Shown here in pieces: positions 16,902 through 24,747 of a stretch of DNA of 39,046 nucleotides. The notes below the pieces were generated by a model. The model searched no databases, was not told where the DNA came from, and saw only the letters and a list, made by a program, of their open reading frames with translations. Every line of letters starts with the position of its first letter. Within the stretch, counting starts at the first letter, position 1. The stretch is from contig NZ_CVRT01000147.1 of assembly GCF_001261915.1 (NCBI RefSeq), forward strand, positions 1-39,046, read 5' to 3'. Position numbers and translations under genes: made by a program. Source of the DNA: Halorubrum sp. SD626R. Its GTDB lineage: Archaea > Halobacteriota > Halobacteria > Halobacteriales > Haloferacaceae.

Positions 16902-16909
16902 TTTTTAAG
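16902..16909 (+). promoter_or_regulatory. TATA box of the channel-Usp fusion gene
   Basis: TTTTTAAG, 23-30 nt before the GTG at 16932. Confidence 0.65.
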
Positions 16910-16931
16910 GCCGCCACAGACGGTAGGCACA

Positions 16932-19133
16932 GTGACCGATTCGACAGAGCCCGACGACGACTCGATACGCGAGGTCGTCGAGCGCTCGCAGAGCGGGGCG
17001 CCGGCGGTCGGCGAGGCGGTCCGGGACCGCTTCTCGTCGGACGAGGTGTTCCAGCGGATCATCGCCGCCGCCGACGAGGAGGTGACCTCCGGCGGGCGCG
17101 AGCTGTTCTTCAGCGGCGTCGCCGCGGGGCTGGCGATCACGATCACCTTCATGCTGTACGCCTCGCTGACGGCGTCGACCGACGGCCACCCCATCCTGAG
17201 CGTCCTGCTGTACCCGCTCGGGTTCGTCTACATCATCATCGGCGGCTACCAGCTGTACACGGAGAACACGCTCCCGCCGGTCGCGCTGACTCTCGAACGG
17301 CTCGCGAGCCTCCCGACCCTGCTCCGCCACTGGACCATCGTGCTCGCGGGGAACTTCACCGGCGGCGCGTTCGGGGCGGTCGTGCTCTCGTACGGCGGCG
17401 TCTTCTCGGGCGACACGGTCGACTCGGCGATCTACATCTCGTCCGGGGGGCTCGACGTCGGCTTCTGGCCGCTCTTCTTCAAGGCCGCGATGGCGGGGCT
17501 CATCGTCGCCGGCGTCGTCTGGGTCGGGTTCGCCTCCACGAACTCCGTCACCCGCCTGCTCGTCGTCTACCTCGCGTTCCTCGCGATCCCGCTCGGGGAC
17601 CTCTACCACGTCGTCGTCTCCTTCACCGAAGTGTTGTACCTGCTGTTCGCGCAGCGGCTCGGGCTGTACGACGGCGGGATCACCCTCGTCGGCGGGCTCG
17701 GCGAGTTCGTCCTCCCGGTGCTCCTGGGCAACACGATCGGCGGGGTGGTCCTCGTCACGCTGGTGAACTACTTCCAGACCAGCGAGGAGCGGCTCGAAGA
17801 GGCGCGCTTCGAGGGGATGACCCGCCGGCTGACGGTGCCAGAGTGGGCGCTCGGCCGGGCCGCGGGGCGCTCGTACGTCCCGATCCTGGACGCCACGGAG
17901 GCGACGCTGTTCGCCAACGAGGGGTACCGGATCATGGTCCCGATCACGAACCCGCGGACCGACGGGCCGATCGTCGAGCTCGCGAGCCGCCTCGCCAGCG
18001 ACCACGAGGACGGGCTCGTCCACATCGTCCACGTCGTGCAGGCGCCGGAGCGGATGTCGCTGGCGGCCGGCGCGGGCCGGATCGCGGACGTCTCGGAAGA
18101 GGGGATGGAGGGGCTTCGCGAGACCGCGGAGGGACACGGCGTCGACGTCTCGACGTCGACCGTCGTCTCGCACCGCTCGTTCGAGGAGGTGTTCAACATG
18201 GCCCGCCGGACTCGCCCGGAAGCCGTGTTGATGGGGTGGGGCGAGGACCAGCTGTGGAGCGCCGCCCGCGCGGAGCGCCCCGTCGACGAGCTCACCAACC
18301 AGCTCCCCTGCGACTTCCTCATCCTGAGCGAGAGCGACTTAGACACCTCGAAGGTCCTCCTCCCGACCTCCGGGGGCCCGGACTCGACGCTCGGCGCGGA
18401 GGTGGCGGGCGTGCTCTCGCGGACCGCCGGCGCCGAGGTGACGCTGTTACACGTCGTCGACGGGGCGGGGGAGCGCGCCGCGGGCGAGGAGTTCCTCGCC
18501 GGGTGGGCGACGGAGCACGGCCTCGCCGACGCGCGGCGGGTCGTCGACGACGGCGGCGACGTCGAGGGCGCCATCGCGCGGGAGGCGGCGGAGAGCACCC
18601 TCGTCGTCATCGGCGCGACGGAGAAGGGGCTCCTCTCGCGGCTCGTCTCGGACTCGCTGCACCTCGACGTGATCCACGACGTGGACTGCTCGGTGCTGCT
18701 CGCCGAACGCCCCAGCAGCCGCTCGATCCGCGATCGGCTGTTCGGCTCGGGACGGCGGGTCACCGGTCCCCCGGACGGGGGGGTCGAACGCGATCCCGAC
18801 GCGTCGCAGGGGGCGGCGCTCTCGGGACCGGACGACTCCGGTCCCGCGCCCCTCGCTGTCAGCGGTTCGGACGGGGAGGGCGACGAGTCCGCCGAGGCGG
18901 ACGCCGACTCGACGGTGATAGCCGACCACGACGACCCGGAAGACGGGGAGGGAGACCGCGAGGCGGCGGACGACGGGGGCTCGGACGCCGAGGGCGGAGA
19001 GGGCCCCTCGCCGGAGCGGTCGGTCGTCACGGACCACGACGACCCGGACGACGAGGAGGCGGACGAGGCGGGCGGCGAGACGGGCGACGCGGAGGCGAAC
19101 GACCGGAACGACGAGACGGACGACGCGGCGTGA
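16932..19133 (+). CDS. Formate/nitrite-type channel fused to two Usp domains and an acidic tail
   Basis: A 733-residue fusion. Residues about 35-285 resemble the formate/nitrite transporter family, which forms pentameric channels for small monovalent anions. There are six hydrophobic segments, GNFTGGAFGA at 140-149 and LLGNTIGGVVL at 264-274. His226 in DLYHVVVS sits where the family's central pore His lies. Residues 332-468 and 472-592 are two Usp-like domains; the second has a degenerate nucleotide loop (GATEKGLL). Residues 593-733 are an acidic tail in which DHDDP appears at 665-669 and 701-705. Start is GTG 16932 with a good TATA box. The substrate is unknown. Gating by nucleotide binding is an inference. 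Confidence 0.85.
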   Translation: MTDSTEPDDDSIREVVERSQSGAPAVGEAVRDRFSSDEVFQRIIAAADEEVTSGGRELFFSGVAAGLAITITFMLYASLTASTDGHPILSVLLYPLGFVYIIIGGYQLYTENTLPPVALTLERLASLPTLLRHWTIVLAGNFTGGAFGAVVLSYGGVFSGDTVDSAIYISSGGLDVGFWPLFFKAAMAGLIVAGVVWVGFASTNSVTRLLVVYLAFLAIPLGDLYHVVVSFTEVLYLLFAQRLGLYDGGITLVGGLGEFVLPVLLGNTIGGVVLVTLVNYFQTSEERLEEARFEGMTRRLTVPEWALGRAAGRSYVPILDATEATLFANEGYRIMVPITNPRTDGPIVELASRLASDHEDGLVHIVHVVQAPERMSLAAGAGRIADVSEEGMEGLRETAEGHGVDVSTSTVVSHRSFEEVFNMARRTRPEAVLMGWGEDQLWSAARAERPVDELTNQLPCDFLILSESDLDTSKVLLPTSGGPDSTLGAEVAGVLSRTAGAEVTLLHVVDGAGERAAGEEFLAGWATEHGLADARRVVDDGGDVEGAIAREAAESTLVVIGATEKGLLSRLVSDSLHLDVIHDVDCSVLLAERPSSRSIRDRLFGSGRRVTGPPDGGVERDPDASQGAALSGPDDSGPAPLAVSGSDGEGDESAEADADSTVIADHDDPEDGEGDREAADDGGSDAEGGEGPSPERSVVTDHDDPDDEEADEAGGETGDAEANDRNDETDDAA

Positions 19134-19193
19134 TCGCCCCCGTCGCGGGGCGGTGCGCGCGATAGCGCAAACGGCTGTTTGTCTCACCGGCGG

Positions 19194-19200
19194 CTTATTA
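19194..19200 (+). promoter_or_regulatory. TATA box of the SIMPL-domain lipoprotein gene
   Basis: CTTATTA, 25-31 nt before ATG 19225. It rules out the longer frame starting at 19153. Confidence 0.65.
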
Positions 19201-19224
19201 CGGTCTCCGGGCGACGGGGCGGGT

Positions 19225-19986
19225 ATGGATCGAAGACTGGCGACTGCGGTCGGGATCGCGTTACTCGTCGGGCTGGCGGGCTGTGCGGGGCTCGCCGGCT
19301 CGACCGGCGACGCCGGGGCGGGCGCGAGCGCCCCGGGCGAGGAACCGGCGCTCGACAAGAGCATCGAAGTGACCGCGACCGGCGAGGCCACGGCCGAGCC
19401 GGACCGCGCCACGCTGGTTGTGGCGGTGACCGCGACCGGCGACGACTCGGCGGCGGTCCGCGACGAGCTCGCCGCCGGCGACGAGTCGCTCCGGGCGGCG
19501 CTGACCGACTGGGGCCTCGGCGAGGACGACGTCCGGACCGAGCGCTACGACGTGCGCGAGTCCTTCGAGACGCGGGAGAACCCGAACCGAACGACCTACC
19601 AGGGCGTCCACAGCTACGAGGTCACGGTCGACGACGTGGAATCGGTCGGCGAGGTCGTCGACGTCGCGATCGACGCGGGCGCAGACGAGGTGGAGCGGAT
19701 CGAGTTCGGGCTGAGCGAGGAGCGCGAGAACGAGGTGCGCTCGGCGGCGATCGAGAACGCGATGGCGAACGCCGACGACGACGCGGCCGTGTTGGCGAAC
19801 TCCAGCGGACTGGCGGTCACCGGGGCGTACAGCGTCTCCACCGCGGACGGCGGGGTGACGCCGTACCGCGTCGCCGAGGCGGCGGCCGGGGGTGCCGACG
19901 GCGGCGACGCCGCGACCGGGATCGAGACCGGCGACGTGAGCGTGCGCGTCAGCGTCAACGTCGTCTACGGCGCCGAGCAGGCCTGA
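19225..19986 (+). CDS. SIMPL (DUF541) domain lipoprotein
   Basis: A 253-residue secreted lipoprotein. Residues 1-18 form a signal peptide (MDRRLATAVGIALLVGLAGC) ending in lipobox LAGC, so the mature protein should be lipid-anchored at Cys20. The SIMPL domain spans about 50-250, with the typical opening EVTATGEATAEPDRATLVV and a TYQGVHSYEVTV strand. It also has a C-terminal VRVSVNVVY strand of the kind that ends bacterial family members. SIMPL proteins form oligomeric envelope assemblies in bacteria, with poorly known roles. The start is set by the TATA box. No partner gene is obvious. Confidence 0.88.
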   Translation: MDRRLATAVGIALLVGLAGCAGLAGSTGDAGAGASAPGEEPALDKSIEVTATGEATAEPDRATLVVAVTATGDDSAAVRDELAAGDESLRAALTDWGLGEDDVRTERYDVRESFETRENPNRTTYQGVHSYEVTVDDVESVGEVVDVAIDAGADEVERIEFGLSEERENEVRSAAIENAMANADDDAAVLANSSGLAVTGAYSVSTADGGVTPYRVAEAAAGGADGGDAATGIETGDVSVRVSVNVVYGAEQA

Positions 19987-20076
19987 GGCGGCGAGGGGGG
20001 CCCGCGGACCCGTCGATCGGCGGCGGGGATCACGGGCGGTATCGAGGGAATCGTATGATTTCTGAGGGATCGTACG

Positions 20077-20084
20077 TATATATA
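20077..20084 (+). promoter_or_regulatory. Strong TATA box of the TRAP-TAXI operon
   Basis: TATATATA, immediately preceded by the palindrome CGTACG. Transcription should start near 20108, giving a leader of about 40 nt before ATG 20148. This gene is therefore leadered, unlike most here. The spacing argues against ATG 20055 of the longer frame. Confidence 0.7.
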
Positions 20085-20147
20085 GCGGTCCCTTTCGATC
20101 CGGATTCCACCGACAACTACATACGGAAGCGATCAGATTACGGAAAC

Positions 20148-21230
20148 ATGCCGGACGATTACAACATCGACAGCATCGATCGTCGTCAGATTCTGAAGGG
20201 AACCGCGGCCGCGGGCCTGATCGGCCTCGCCGGTTGTTCGGGAGACGGCGGCGACGGCTCGGACGGGAGTGACGGCTCGGACGGCTCCGACGGGTCTGAC
20301 GGCTCCGATGGCGACGACGGGATGGACGGTGACGACGGCTCCGACGGGTCCGACGGCTCCGACGGCGGCGACTCCGAGTCGCGCCTGAGCTGGCACGCGG
20401 GCGGGACCGGCGGGACCTACTTCCCGCTCTCGAACGAGTTCAAGACGATCGTCGACGCCAACACCGACTTCACGCTGAACGTCCAGTCCACGGGCGCGAG
20501 CGTCGAGAACGTCGGCAGCCTCGCCGACGGGTCGGCCGACTTCGCGCTGATCCAGAACGACATCGCCTCCTTCGCGAAGAACGGGACGGGCATCGACGCC
20601 TTCCAGGACAACGCGATCGAGAACCTGCAGGGCGTCGCGACGCTGTACCCGGAGACGATCACGCTCGTCACGCTGGCTGAGAGCGACATCTCCTCCGTCA
20701 GTGATCTGAGCGGCGCGACGATCAACACCGGCGACCTCGGGTCGGGGACGCAGGTCAACGCCCAGCAGATCCTGGAGTCGCTCGGGATCTCCGACTACAA
20801 CGAGCAGAACGCCGGCTTCTCGCAGGCGTCCGAACAGCTCGCCAACGGCGACATCGACGCGGCCTTCGTCGTCGGCGGCTGGCCGGTCGGCGCGATCGAG
20901 GAGCTCGCGAACACGAACGACGTCGAGATCGTCCCGATCGCGGGCGACAACCGCGAGGCCGTCAAGGCGGACGCCTCCTGGTTCGCGAACGACACCATCC
21001 CCGGCGGCACGTACAGCGGCGTCGAGGAGGACGTCGAGACCGTCGCCGTGCAGGCGATGATCGCCACGAACGCCGAGGTCCCGGCCGACACCGTCGAGAC
21101 GGTCACCGCGGCCATCTTCGACAACCTCGACGAGCTCACGATCAAGACCGACTTCATCACCGTCGACAGCGCGCAGGACGGGATGTCGATCGAGCTGCAC
21201 GAGGGCGCCGCGGCCTACTTCGACGCGTAG
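20148..21230 (+). CDS. TRAP transporter TAXI-family substrate-binding lipoprotein
   Basis: The extracytoplasmic solute receptor of a TRAP importer. The 360-residue precursor has a Tat motif DRRQIL (Arg12-Arg13), a hydrophobic stretch and lipobox LAGC with Cys30, so it is probably exported folded and lipid-anchored. Residues 31-78 are a Gly-Ser-Asp repeat linker. The TAXI domain starts at about residue 80 with the family motif HAGGTGGTYFPL. It continues through QSTGASVENV, DFALIQND and GDLGSGTQV. ATG 20148 is chosen because the strong TATA box lies at 20077-20084 and the Tat signal follows directly. Substrate is unknown; TAXI relatives take up glutamate or other small organic acids. Confidence 0.93.
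   Translation: MPDDYNIDSIDRRQILKGTAAAGLIGLAGCSGDGGDGSDGSDGSDGSDGSDGSDGDDGMDGDDGSDGSDGSDGGDSESRLSWHAGGTGGTYFPLSNEFKTIVDANTDFTLNVQSTGASVENVGSLADGSADFALIQNDIASFAKNGTGIDAFQDNAIENLQGVATLYPETITLVTLAESDISSVSDLSGATINTGDLGSGTQVNAQQILESLGISDYNEQNAGFSQASEQLANGDIDAAFVVGGWPVGAIEELANTNDVEIVPIAGDNREAVKADASWFANDTIPGGTYSGVEEDVETVAVQAMIATNAEVPADTVETVTAAIFDNLDELTIKTDFITVDSAQDGMSIELHEGAAAYFDA
20256..20371 (+). repeat. In-frame tandem repeat encoding the Gly-Ser-Asp linker
   Basis: About a dozen near-identical 9-bp units of the type GGCTCCGAC, with GGCGACGAC variants, inside the TAXI protein gene. Unit length is a multiple of three, so gain or loss would change linker length without a frameshift. Confidence 0.8.
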
Positions 21231-21327
21231 AGGCTCGAAGGCTCCCGGACGCGGGTCGCCCGCTCCGCCTATTTACGAACGGCTCGCGAGTCGCCCGAAC
21301 TCAACGCCACACGAAACACCCGAACAC

Positions 21328-21825
21328 ATGGGCCGCCTTTCTCAGTCGAACGTCGGCGCGGCGATCCTCGCGCTGGCGGTGCTCGCGTTCGTCGCCGTCG
21401 CGGTGACCGCGCCGATCGGGGCCGCCCTCGTCGTCGAGGACGTCGAGACGGGCGAGCGGTACGTCGCCGAGCCGGTGAACGACGGGAGCACGGTGGCGCT
21501 CGAATACACCCACAGCGTCGAGAAGTCCCGCGTGTACGACGAGTACCGCGTCGACGGACGGACGCTCGTGAACACGCGGATGGAGTTCGAGTCCTACGGC
21601 TGGGGGCTCCCCGCGCGGGTCAACGTCACGAACGTGAACGGGACGCTCGTCTACGACCCCGCGGAGCCGATAACCGAGCTCGACGAGCTCCTCGTCTCGC
21701 CCGGCCGGATCGCCGGCCACGAGCTGATCGTCGACGACCGGCGGTACGACCTCGTCGCGGTGACCGACGGCAACGACGTGAGAATGCACATCGAACGACG
21801 GTCGCTTCTCGAGAGGATCCAATGA
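21328..21825 (+). CDS. DUF1850 domain protein of the TRAP-TAXI module
   Basis: A 165-residue protein with one N-terminal hydrophobic segment (about residues 10-32), a signal anchor. The DUF1850 domain follows (VEDVETGERYVAEP, YTHSVEKSRVYDEYRV, RMEFESYGWGLPA). DUF1850 genes are repeatedly found beside TAXI-type TRAP genes, and here it lies exactly between binding protein and permease. Its last codons overlap the permease start (ATGA, 21822-21825), a strong sign of translational coupling. The TATA-like CTATTTAC near 21268 implies a leader of about 30 nt, or the gene may be read through from the TAXI gene. Its biochemical role is unknown. Confidence 0.88.
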   Translation: MGRLSQSNVGAAILALAVLAFVAVAVTAPIGAALVVEDVETGERYVAEPVNDGSTVALEYTHSVEKSRVYDEYRVDGRTLVNTRMEFESYGWGLPARVNVTNVNGTLVYDPAEPITELDELLVSPGRIAGHELIVDDRRYDLVAVTDGNDVRMHIERRSLLERIQ

Positions 21826-24671
21826 CCACGACCAACCGAACCGACGGCGGTATCGACGACCCGAACGACGGCGGCTCGGGGGGACCACCACCCGGCGGCT
21901 CCGGCGGCGGTCCGGGCGGAGAGGAGCCGCCGGAAGACGCCGACGAGGAGATCTCCCGCGAGGAAGCGGACGAGCTGATCCAGGAGATCGAGCGCCGCCG
22001 CTCGCTCCGGGGCGTCGCCGCGGTCGCGGTCGCGGTCATCGGGATCGCGTTCTCCGTCTTCCAGCTGTTCCTCGCCGCCCGGAGCTACACGTTCACGGTC
22101 TGGCTCCCGACCGTCGAGGTCGCGGGAATCTCGATCGCCCCCTGGCAGATCTCGCTCCAGCTCCTGCAGGCGAACGCGATCCACGTCGCCTTCGCGCTCG
22201 TCCTCACCTTCCTGCTGTTCCCGGTCAGCACCGGCGACGGGATCTTCGCCCGCAACCTCGGGCGGGTCGTCCCCGCGGCGTCGCGCCGCCTCGGCGAGCG
22301 CAGCCCCGTCACGCGGGTGCTCGAAGGGGTTCGGGCGGGCGTCCGCTGGGCCCTCCTCGACCCCGAGCGCGAGCGGGTGACCCCGGTCGACCTAGCGTTC
22401 GTCGGCGTGGCGTTCCTCTCGGCGTTCTACTTCCTGACGGAGTTCTCGGAGATCCAGAACATGCGCGTCTTCGGGGTCGACTCGGGGCGCCCGGTCACCG
22501 AGGTGTACGCGTTCCTCCAGCCCCTGCTCGGCGGCGTCCCGTTCGTGAGCGAGTACTCCTACGCGATGCTCTTGGGCGTCGCCGGCGTGCTGTTGGTGTT
22601 GGAGGGCACCCGGCGGACCCTCGGCCTCCCGCTGATGATCATCGTCGCCACGTTCATCGTCTACGCCCGGTGGGGGTACCTCATCAGCTCGGGCACGCCC
22701 TTTATCGGGCTGCTCGCGATCCCCGAGCTCACGTGGCCGGACATCGTCCAGAACCTCTGGTACAACACCGAGAACGGGGTGTTCGGCATCCCGGTGACGG
22801 TGTCGGTGAGCTTCATCTACATCTTCATCCTGTTCGGCTCGTTCCTGGAGATGAGCGGGGCCGGGCAGTGGTTCATCGACCTCGCGTACGCGCTCACCGG
22901 GGGTCGCAAGGGCGGCCCGGCCAAGGCGAGCATCCTCGCAAGCGGGTTCATGGGCACCATCTCGGGGTCGTCCATCGCCAACACGGTCACGACCGGCGCG
23001 TTCACGATCCCGCTGATGAAGCGGTCGGGCTACTCGCCGGAGTTCTCCGGGGCCGTCGAGGCGTCCGCCTCCTCCGGCGGGCAGATCCTCCCGCCCGTGA
23101 TGGGAGCGGCCGCCTTCCTCATGGTCCAGTACACGGCGACGCCGTTCGCCGACATCATCATCATCGCGACGATCCCGGCGATCGTCTTCTTCTTCGGCGT
23201 CTGGGTGATGGTCCACCTCAAGGCCGTACAGGAGGGGATCGGCGGCGTCTCCGGCGAGGACACGGTGAGCTTCTGGAGCCACCTCAAGCGCGGCTGGTTC
23301 TACCTCCTCCCGATCGGGCTCCTCCTCTACTACCTCATCATCGAGCGGCTCTCGGTCTCCCGGTCGGCGTGGTTCACGCTCGTGGCCCTCGTCGGGCTGA
23401 TCGCGCTCGTCTCGGCGTACAGCGAGGAGACGCGGCTGCGCCTCCTCGCCGTCTTCGCGGCGATCGTCGGGATCGAGTTCGCGAGTCACGCGCTGGCCGG
23501 CGTGAACGTCGGCGGCCTCCTCGCCGGGTCCGGCGGTGCGGGCCTCCCGCCCGCCGAGGCGGCCACCGCCCTGCTCGCGGGGATCGAGTGGTACGCGATG
23601 CTCGCGGGAGCGCTCACGCTGCTGTCCAAGCCCGACCTCGACGCGTCGCTGCTCGACCTGAACCCCTCGGTCCGGGACACCGCCGAGACGATCGGCGACC
23701 GGACCGGCCGGGACTTAGAGGACAGTCAGCCGTTCAAGCTCGGCACCTTCGTGGTCACGTCGATGGAGCAGGGCGCGCGCACCGCGGTCCCGGTCGTCGT
23801 CGCGGTCGCCGCCGCGGGGATCATCCCCGGCGTCATCAGCGTCTCCGGGCTCGGCCCCAACCTGACCTCGCTGCTGTTGGCGCTGTCGGGCGGGTCGATC
23901 GTGATCATGCTGCTCGTGACGGCCGTGTCGAGCATCATCCTCGGGATGGGGATGCCGACGACGGTCACCTACATCATCCTCATCTCGATGCTCGCGACGC
24001 CGCTCGTGGAGTTCGGCATCCCGCTCCTGGCCGCCCACCTGTTCATCCTCTACTTCGGCGTGATCGCGGACATCACCCCGCCGGTGGCCGTGGCGGCGTA
24101 CGCCGCGAGCGGGGTCGCCAAGTCCGACCCCTTCGAGACCGGCGTGAAGGCGTTCTCGCTGTCCCTGAACAAGGCTATCGTTCCCTTCGCGTTCGTGCTC
24201 GCGCCGGGGATCGTCCTGCTGCGCGAGAAGGCGAACGCCGCCGACCTGCCGCTGCGCGAGCGGTACCGCGTGATCGGCTTCGAGGACCTCGCCGAGCTCT
24301 CCTACTCGGTCCCCGAGGTCCTCGTCCCCGTCGTCGGGGTCTTCCTCGGGGTGATCGCGCTCGGCGCGACCGTCATCGGGACGCTGTACACGCGCGTCGG
24401 CCGGGTCGCCCGCGGCGCGTTCGCCCTCAGTTCGCTGCTGCTGATGGCGCCGGGGCTCCTCTCCGAGAGCGTCTTCGACACGCTCGGGCTCGTCGGTGTG
24501 AGCGTCTCGGTCAACGCGCTCCTGCTCGACCTGACGCTGCGCGGCGCCGGGCTCGCGCTGTTCGCGCTGCTGGCCCTGCGCAACCGTCGGAAGGCCGACT
24601 TCGAAGGCGACGAGGGAGCCGGAACCGGCGCGGACCCGGCCGAGGTCGCCTCCGGCGCCGACTCGGCCTGA
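21822..24671 (+). CDS. TRAP transporter fused permease (DctQ-DctM type, TAXI-associated)
   Basis: A 949-residue membrane protein that fuses the small (DctQ-like) and large (DctM-like) permease subunits of an ion-driven TRAP importer. The first 50 residues are soluble, Gly/Pro/Asp-rich. Hydrophobic segments run from about residue 65 to the end. The DctM core shows GFMGTISGSSIANTVTTG near 370, ASASSGGQILPPVMGAAAF near 410, LGMGMPTTVTY near 707 and ADITPPVAVAAYAASG near 745, all typical of fused TAXI permeases. The start overlaps the DUF1850 stop. The C-terminal region beyond residue 800 adds further helices and an acidic tail. Transport direction and family are firm; the substrate is unknown. 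Confidence 0.95.
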   Translation: MTTTNRTDGGIDDPNDGGSGGPPPGGSGGGPGGEEPPEDADEEISREEADELIQEIERRRSLRGVAAVAVAVIGIAFSVFQLFLAARSYTFTVWLPTVEVAGISIAPWQISLQLLQANAIHVAFALVLTFLLFPVSTGDGIFARNLGRVVPAASRRLGERSPVTRVLEGVRAGVRWALLDPERERVTPVDLAFVGVAFLSAFYFLTEFSEIQNMRVFGVDSGRPVTEVYAFLQPLLGGVPFVSEYSYAMLLGVAGVLLVLEGTRRTLGLPLMIIVATFIVYARWGYLISSGTPFIGLLAIPELTWPDIVQNLWYNTENGVFGIPVTVSVSFIYIFILFGSFLEMSGAGQWFIDLAYALTGGRKGGPAKASILASGFMGTISGSSIANTVTTGAFTIPLMKRSGYSPEFSGAVEASASSGGQILPPVMGAAAFLMVQYTATPFADIIIIATIPAIVFFFGVWVMVHLKAVQEGIGGVSGEDTVSFWSHLKRGWFYLLPIGLLLYYLIIERLSVSRSAWFTLVALVGLIALVSAYSEETRLRLLAVFAAIVGIEFASHALAGVNVGGLLAGSGGAGLPPAEAATALLAGIEWYAMLAGALTLLSKPDLDASLLDLNPSVRDTAETIGDRTGRDLEDSQPFKLGTFVVTSMEQGARTAVPVVVAVAAAGIIPGVISVSGLGPNLTSLLLALSGGSIVIMLLVTAVSSIILGMGMPTTVTYIILISMLATPLVEFGIPLLAAHLFILYFGVIADITPPVAVAAYAASGVAKSDPFETGVKAFSLSLNKAIVPFAFVLAPGIVLLREKANAADLPLRERYRVIGFEDLAELSYSVPEVLVPVVGVFLGVIALGATVIGTLYTRVGRVARGAFALSSLLLMAPGLLSESVFDTLGLVGVSVSVNALLLDLTLRGAGLALFALLALRNRRKADFEGDEGAGTGADPAEVASGADSA

Positions 24672-24747
24672 TCGCGGTCGGAGAATCGGGCCGAGCGGGG
24701 CGACGCGGCGACCGTCCGAGCGGAGCGACCTACCGGTGCCGCTCCCG

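Noticed and set aside
19179..21230. 683-codon frame starting inside the SIMPL gene
   Set aside because: The Tat lipoprotein signal and strong TATA box fix the TAXI start at 20148. The first 320 codons are Arg-rich shadow.
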